A stretch of DNA of 6,722 nt. Source: Pseudomonadota bacterium (GTDB taxonomy: Bacteria; Pseudomonadota; Alphaproteobacteria; Azospirillales; Azospirillaceae). The translations under genes and the position numbers were made by a program. A model generated the notes under the pieces. It saw nothing but the letters and a program-made list of their open reading frames with translations, ran no database searches and had not been told where the DNA came from. The stretch spans positions 1-6,722 of the forward strand of contig JAEYOB010000545.1 in NCBI GenBank assembly GCA_023412175.1, given 5' to 3'. Positions 5,610 through 6,722 of the stretch are shown one piece after another (the stretch's first letter is position 1; each line of letters opens with the position of its first letter).

Positions 5610-6514
5610 ACAAGGGAACCGTTCCCAAGCTGCAACGCTCGTGGGACCTGCGGGCGGCGTGCAACTTCATCGGCGGCGGCACCGGCACCGGACTGCTGGT
5701 CTTCGTCGCCATCTCCGCCGTTCTCGGCTGGCCCTATGCGCTGGCTGGACTGGTCGCGCTGGCCTTCATCGGCTTTGGCCTGTCCATGGTCTGGCTCGAG
5801 ATCGGCAAGCCGCTGCGCGCCATCAACGTCTTCTTCCACCCGCAGACTTCCTGGATGACCCGCGAGGGCATCGTCGCGCTGCCACTGTTCGCGCTGGTGG
5901 CGCTCGCCCTGCTGCTGGTGCTGACGCTCCCTGACCTCGACGTGCTCGCCGCAATGGTGATGGCGCTGGCCGCCATGGTCGGCCTCGGCTTTCTCTACTG
6001 CCAGGCGCGTATCCTGCGCGCGGCCAAAGGCATCCGTGCCTGGAGCGAGCCTGCCATCCTGCCGCTGATCCTCACCAGTGGTCTGGCCGAAGGAGCGGGC
6101 GTGTACCTCGTGCTCGCCGGGCTGCTGGGAGCACCGCAGCTCTGGGCCTGCGCGTTGAGTCTGGTCCTCTGCGGCGCACGGTATGCGGCGTGGAGGCACT
6201 ACCGTATCCAGCTTGCGGCGAACGGCGCACCGGTCGATTCGCTCATTGTGCTGCGCGACGCCGAGCCTCTGGCGGCGTGGCTTGGCCATGCCGTGCCGGC
6301 GGTGTTGCTGGTACTGGCATTGGCGGGTGTGCTGCCCGGTGCGCTCGGCGCGCTGGCGGGGATCGCGCTGGCGGCTACGGGTTGGTACGTCAAAGTCCTC
6401 ATCGTGCTGCGCGCGGCGCGGTCGAACGGCTTCGCCGTCGCTCACACCCCCGTACGCGGCCGCGGGATGAGCAAGGCTGGCGAACGCTTCGGCTGGCATC
6501 TGCCCGGTCGTTGA
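5606..6514 (+). CDS. padD: Membrane anchor/quinone-reacting subunit, DmsC/NrfD-like, PadD-like
   Basis: A 302-residue polytopic membrane protein, the likely quinone-reacting anchor of the complex. The N-terminus LQRSWDLRAACNFIGGGTGTG (residues 9-29) leads into the first hydrophobic segment; I recall similar starts in PadD-type anchors. By eye there are about eight membrane segments: roughly 21-40, 43-63, 88-107, 111-131, 149-173, 177-196, 222-241 and 243-268. Charged or aromatic loops with conserved-looking residues lie between them, for example LEIGKPLRAINVFFHPQTSW (64-83). The tail TPVRGRG...GW is polar. No heme-binding pattern is evident. The start overlaps the previous stop (ATGA), with GGAG seven bases upstream. 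This is the last gene of the operon in view. A generic DmsC-like anchor is the safe call; PadD is the more specific guess. Confidence 0.68.
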   Translation: MNKGTVPKLQRSWDLRAACNFIGGGTGTGLLVFVAISAVLGWPYALAGLVALAFIGFGLSMVWLEIGKPLRAINVFFHPQTSWMTREGIVALPLFALVALALLLVLTLPDLDVLAAMVMALAAMVGLGFLYCQARILRAAKGIRAWSEPAILPLILTSGLAEGAGVYLVLAGLLGAPQLWACALSLVLCGARYAAWRHYRIQLAANGAPVDSLIVLRDAEPLAAWLGHAVPAVLLVLALAGVLPGALGALAGIALAATGWYVKVLIVLRAARSNGFAVAHTPVRGRGMSKAGERFGWHLPGR

Positions 6515-6722
6515 TGCCAGATCCCGGTGATCAAAACCCATGGGGCCGGGCGATGAACCGCAAGGGCCATGCCCGCCACCCAAGGTATGGGTTGGGATCA
6601 CCGGGAGTCGGGACCAAGGATCTGTGTCGGCGTCTCCATCGCGCGACCGCATGGTGACGGCTGTCCGGGGAGGCGCCGTCAGGACATGACCTGAGACCGA
6701 AGTTTCCTCCAGTCATTGGCAG
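6515..6722. other. 3' flanking region; no gene recognised
   Basis: No coding sequence can be supported here. Apart from the long palindrome just after the operon, there is a second hairpin, GACGGC (6656-6661) with GCCGTC (6675-6680). Its loop contains TGTCC (6662-6666), complementary to GGACA at 6682-6686, so two pairings compete. Neither is followed by a T-run. If further pathway genes belong to the operon, they lie beyond the window. Confidence 0.5.
6520..6609. repeat. Long imperfect palindrome after the operon
   Basis: TCCCGGTGATC (6522-6532) pairs with GATCACCGGGA (6596-6606). After a two-by-two mismatch, AACCCAT (6535-6541) pairs with ATGGGTT (6587-6593). Inside, CGGGC (6547-6551) pairs with GCCCG (6571-6575) and ATG (6553-6555) with CAT (6568-6570). 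Almost the whole 90 bases can fold into one long hairpin. It begins six bases after the last stop codon. With no T-run it is not a classic terminator. It may be a dispersed palindromic repeat, a small inverted-repeat element, or a structure protecting the operon mRNA 3' end. Confidence 0.6.

Noticed and set aside
5582..6652. 356-residue minus-strand open frame opposite the membrane anchor gene
   Set aside because: Composition dominated by Gln, Arg, His and Asp, antisense to hydrophobic codons, and no motif. It is a shadow.
6656..6686. Possible H-type pseudoknot (GACGGC/GCCGTC with TGTCC/GGACA)
   Set aside because: The connecting loops would be zero and one base, too short to span the stems, so only competing simple hairpins are plausible.
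1..6722. CRISPR array, complete insertion sequence or toxin-antitoxin pair
   Set aside because: No regularly spaced direct repeats, no transposase motif and no small gene pair with recognisable signatures could be found on either strand.

Overview
The window is GC-rich bacterial DNA. It looks like an alphaproteobacterium, possibly of the Rhodospirillales type. This is inferred from the base composition, from a short Ppx/GppA phosphatase gene sitting directly upstream of an RlmE-type rRNA methyltransferase gene, and from the facultatively anaerobic flavour of the main operon. No marker here fixes the taxonomy.

Layout. On the left, two housekeeping genes run leftward: a Ppx/GppA-family phosphatase (394-1428) followed 19 bases later by rlmE, which leaves the window at its left edge. 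A roughly 200-base divergent spacer (1429-1626) carries several dyads and a candidate stable-RNA promoter. It leads to a complete tRNA-Gln(CUG) with encoded CCA (1627-1700) on the plus strand. Then come about 510 bases (1701-2211) with no gene I can recognise. The last 130 or so of these hold a good candidate promoter, a perfect 10-base palindrome, a repeated CATGCAT motif and a leader hairpin.

The right two thirds is a compact three-gene plus-strand operon (2212-6514) whose genes overlap by ATGA at both junctions. It encodes a 915-residue molybdopterin oxidoreductase without a Tat signal, a 217-residue ferredoxin-type subunit with 16 cysteines for four [4Fe-4S] clusters, and a 302-residue polytopic membrane anchor of the DmsC/NrfD kind. 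The set best matches my memory of phenylacetyl-CoA:acceptor oxidoreductase (PadBCD). That membrane enzyme of anaerobic aromatic degradation oxidises phenylacetyl-CoA to phenylglyoxylate and passes four electrons to the quinone pool. The subunit architecture is clear from sequence; the substrate is an inference.

Expected working: PadB would oxidise a cytoplasmic substrate at a molybdenum bis-pterin site. Electrons would pass through the PadC clusters to quinone at the PadD membrane subunit. PadB is unusual in keeping only three of the four cysteines of the usual N-terminal cluster motif.

The last 208 bases (6515-6722) carry no recognisable gene. They hold a long imperfect palindrome of about 90 bases right after the operon. 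The rest of a phenylacetate pathway (ligase, phenylglyoxylate dehydrogenase) is not in the window. The operon next to the 3' end of a tRNA, with a gene-poor stretch between, suggests but does not prove acquisition at a tRNA locus.
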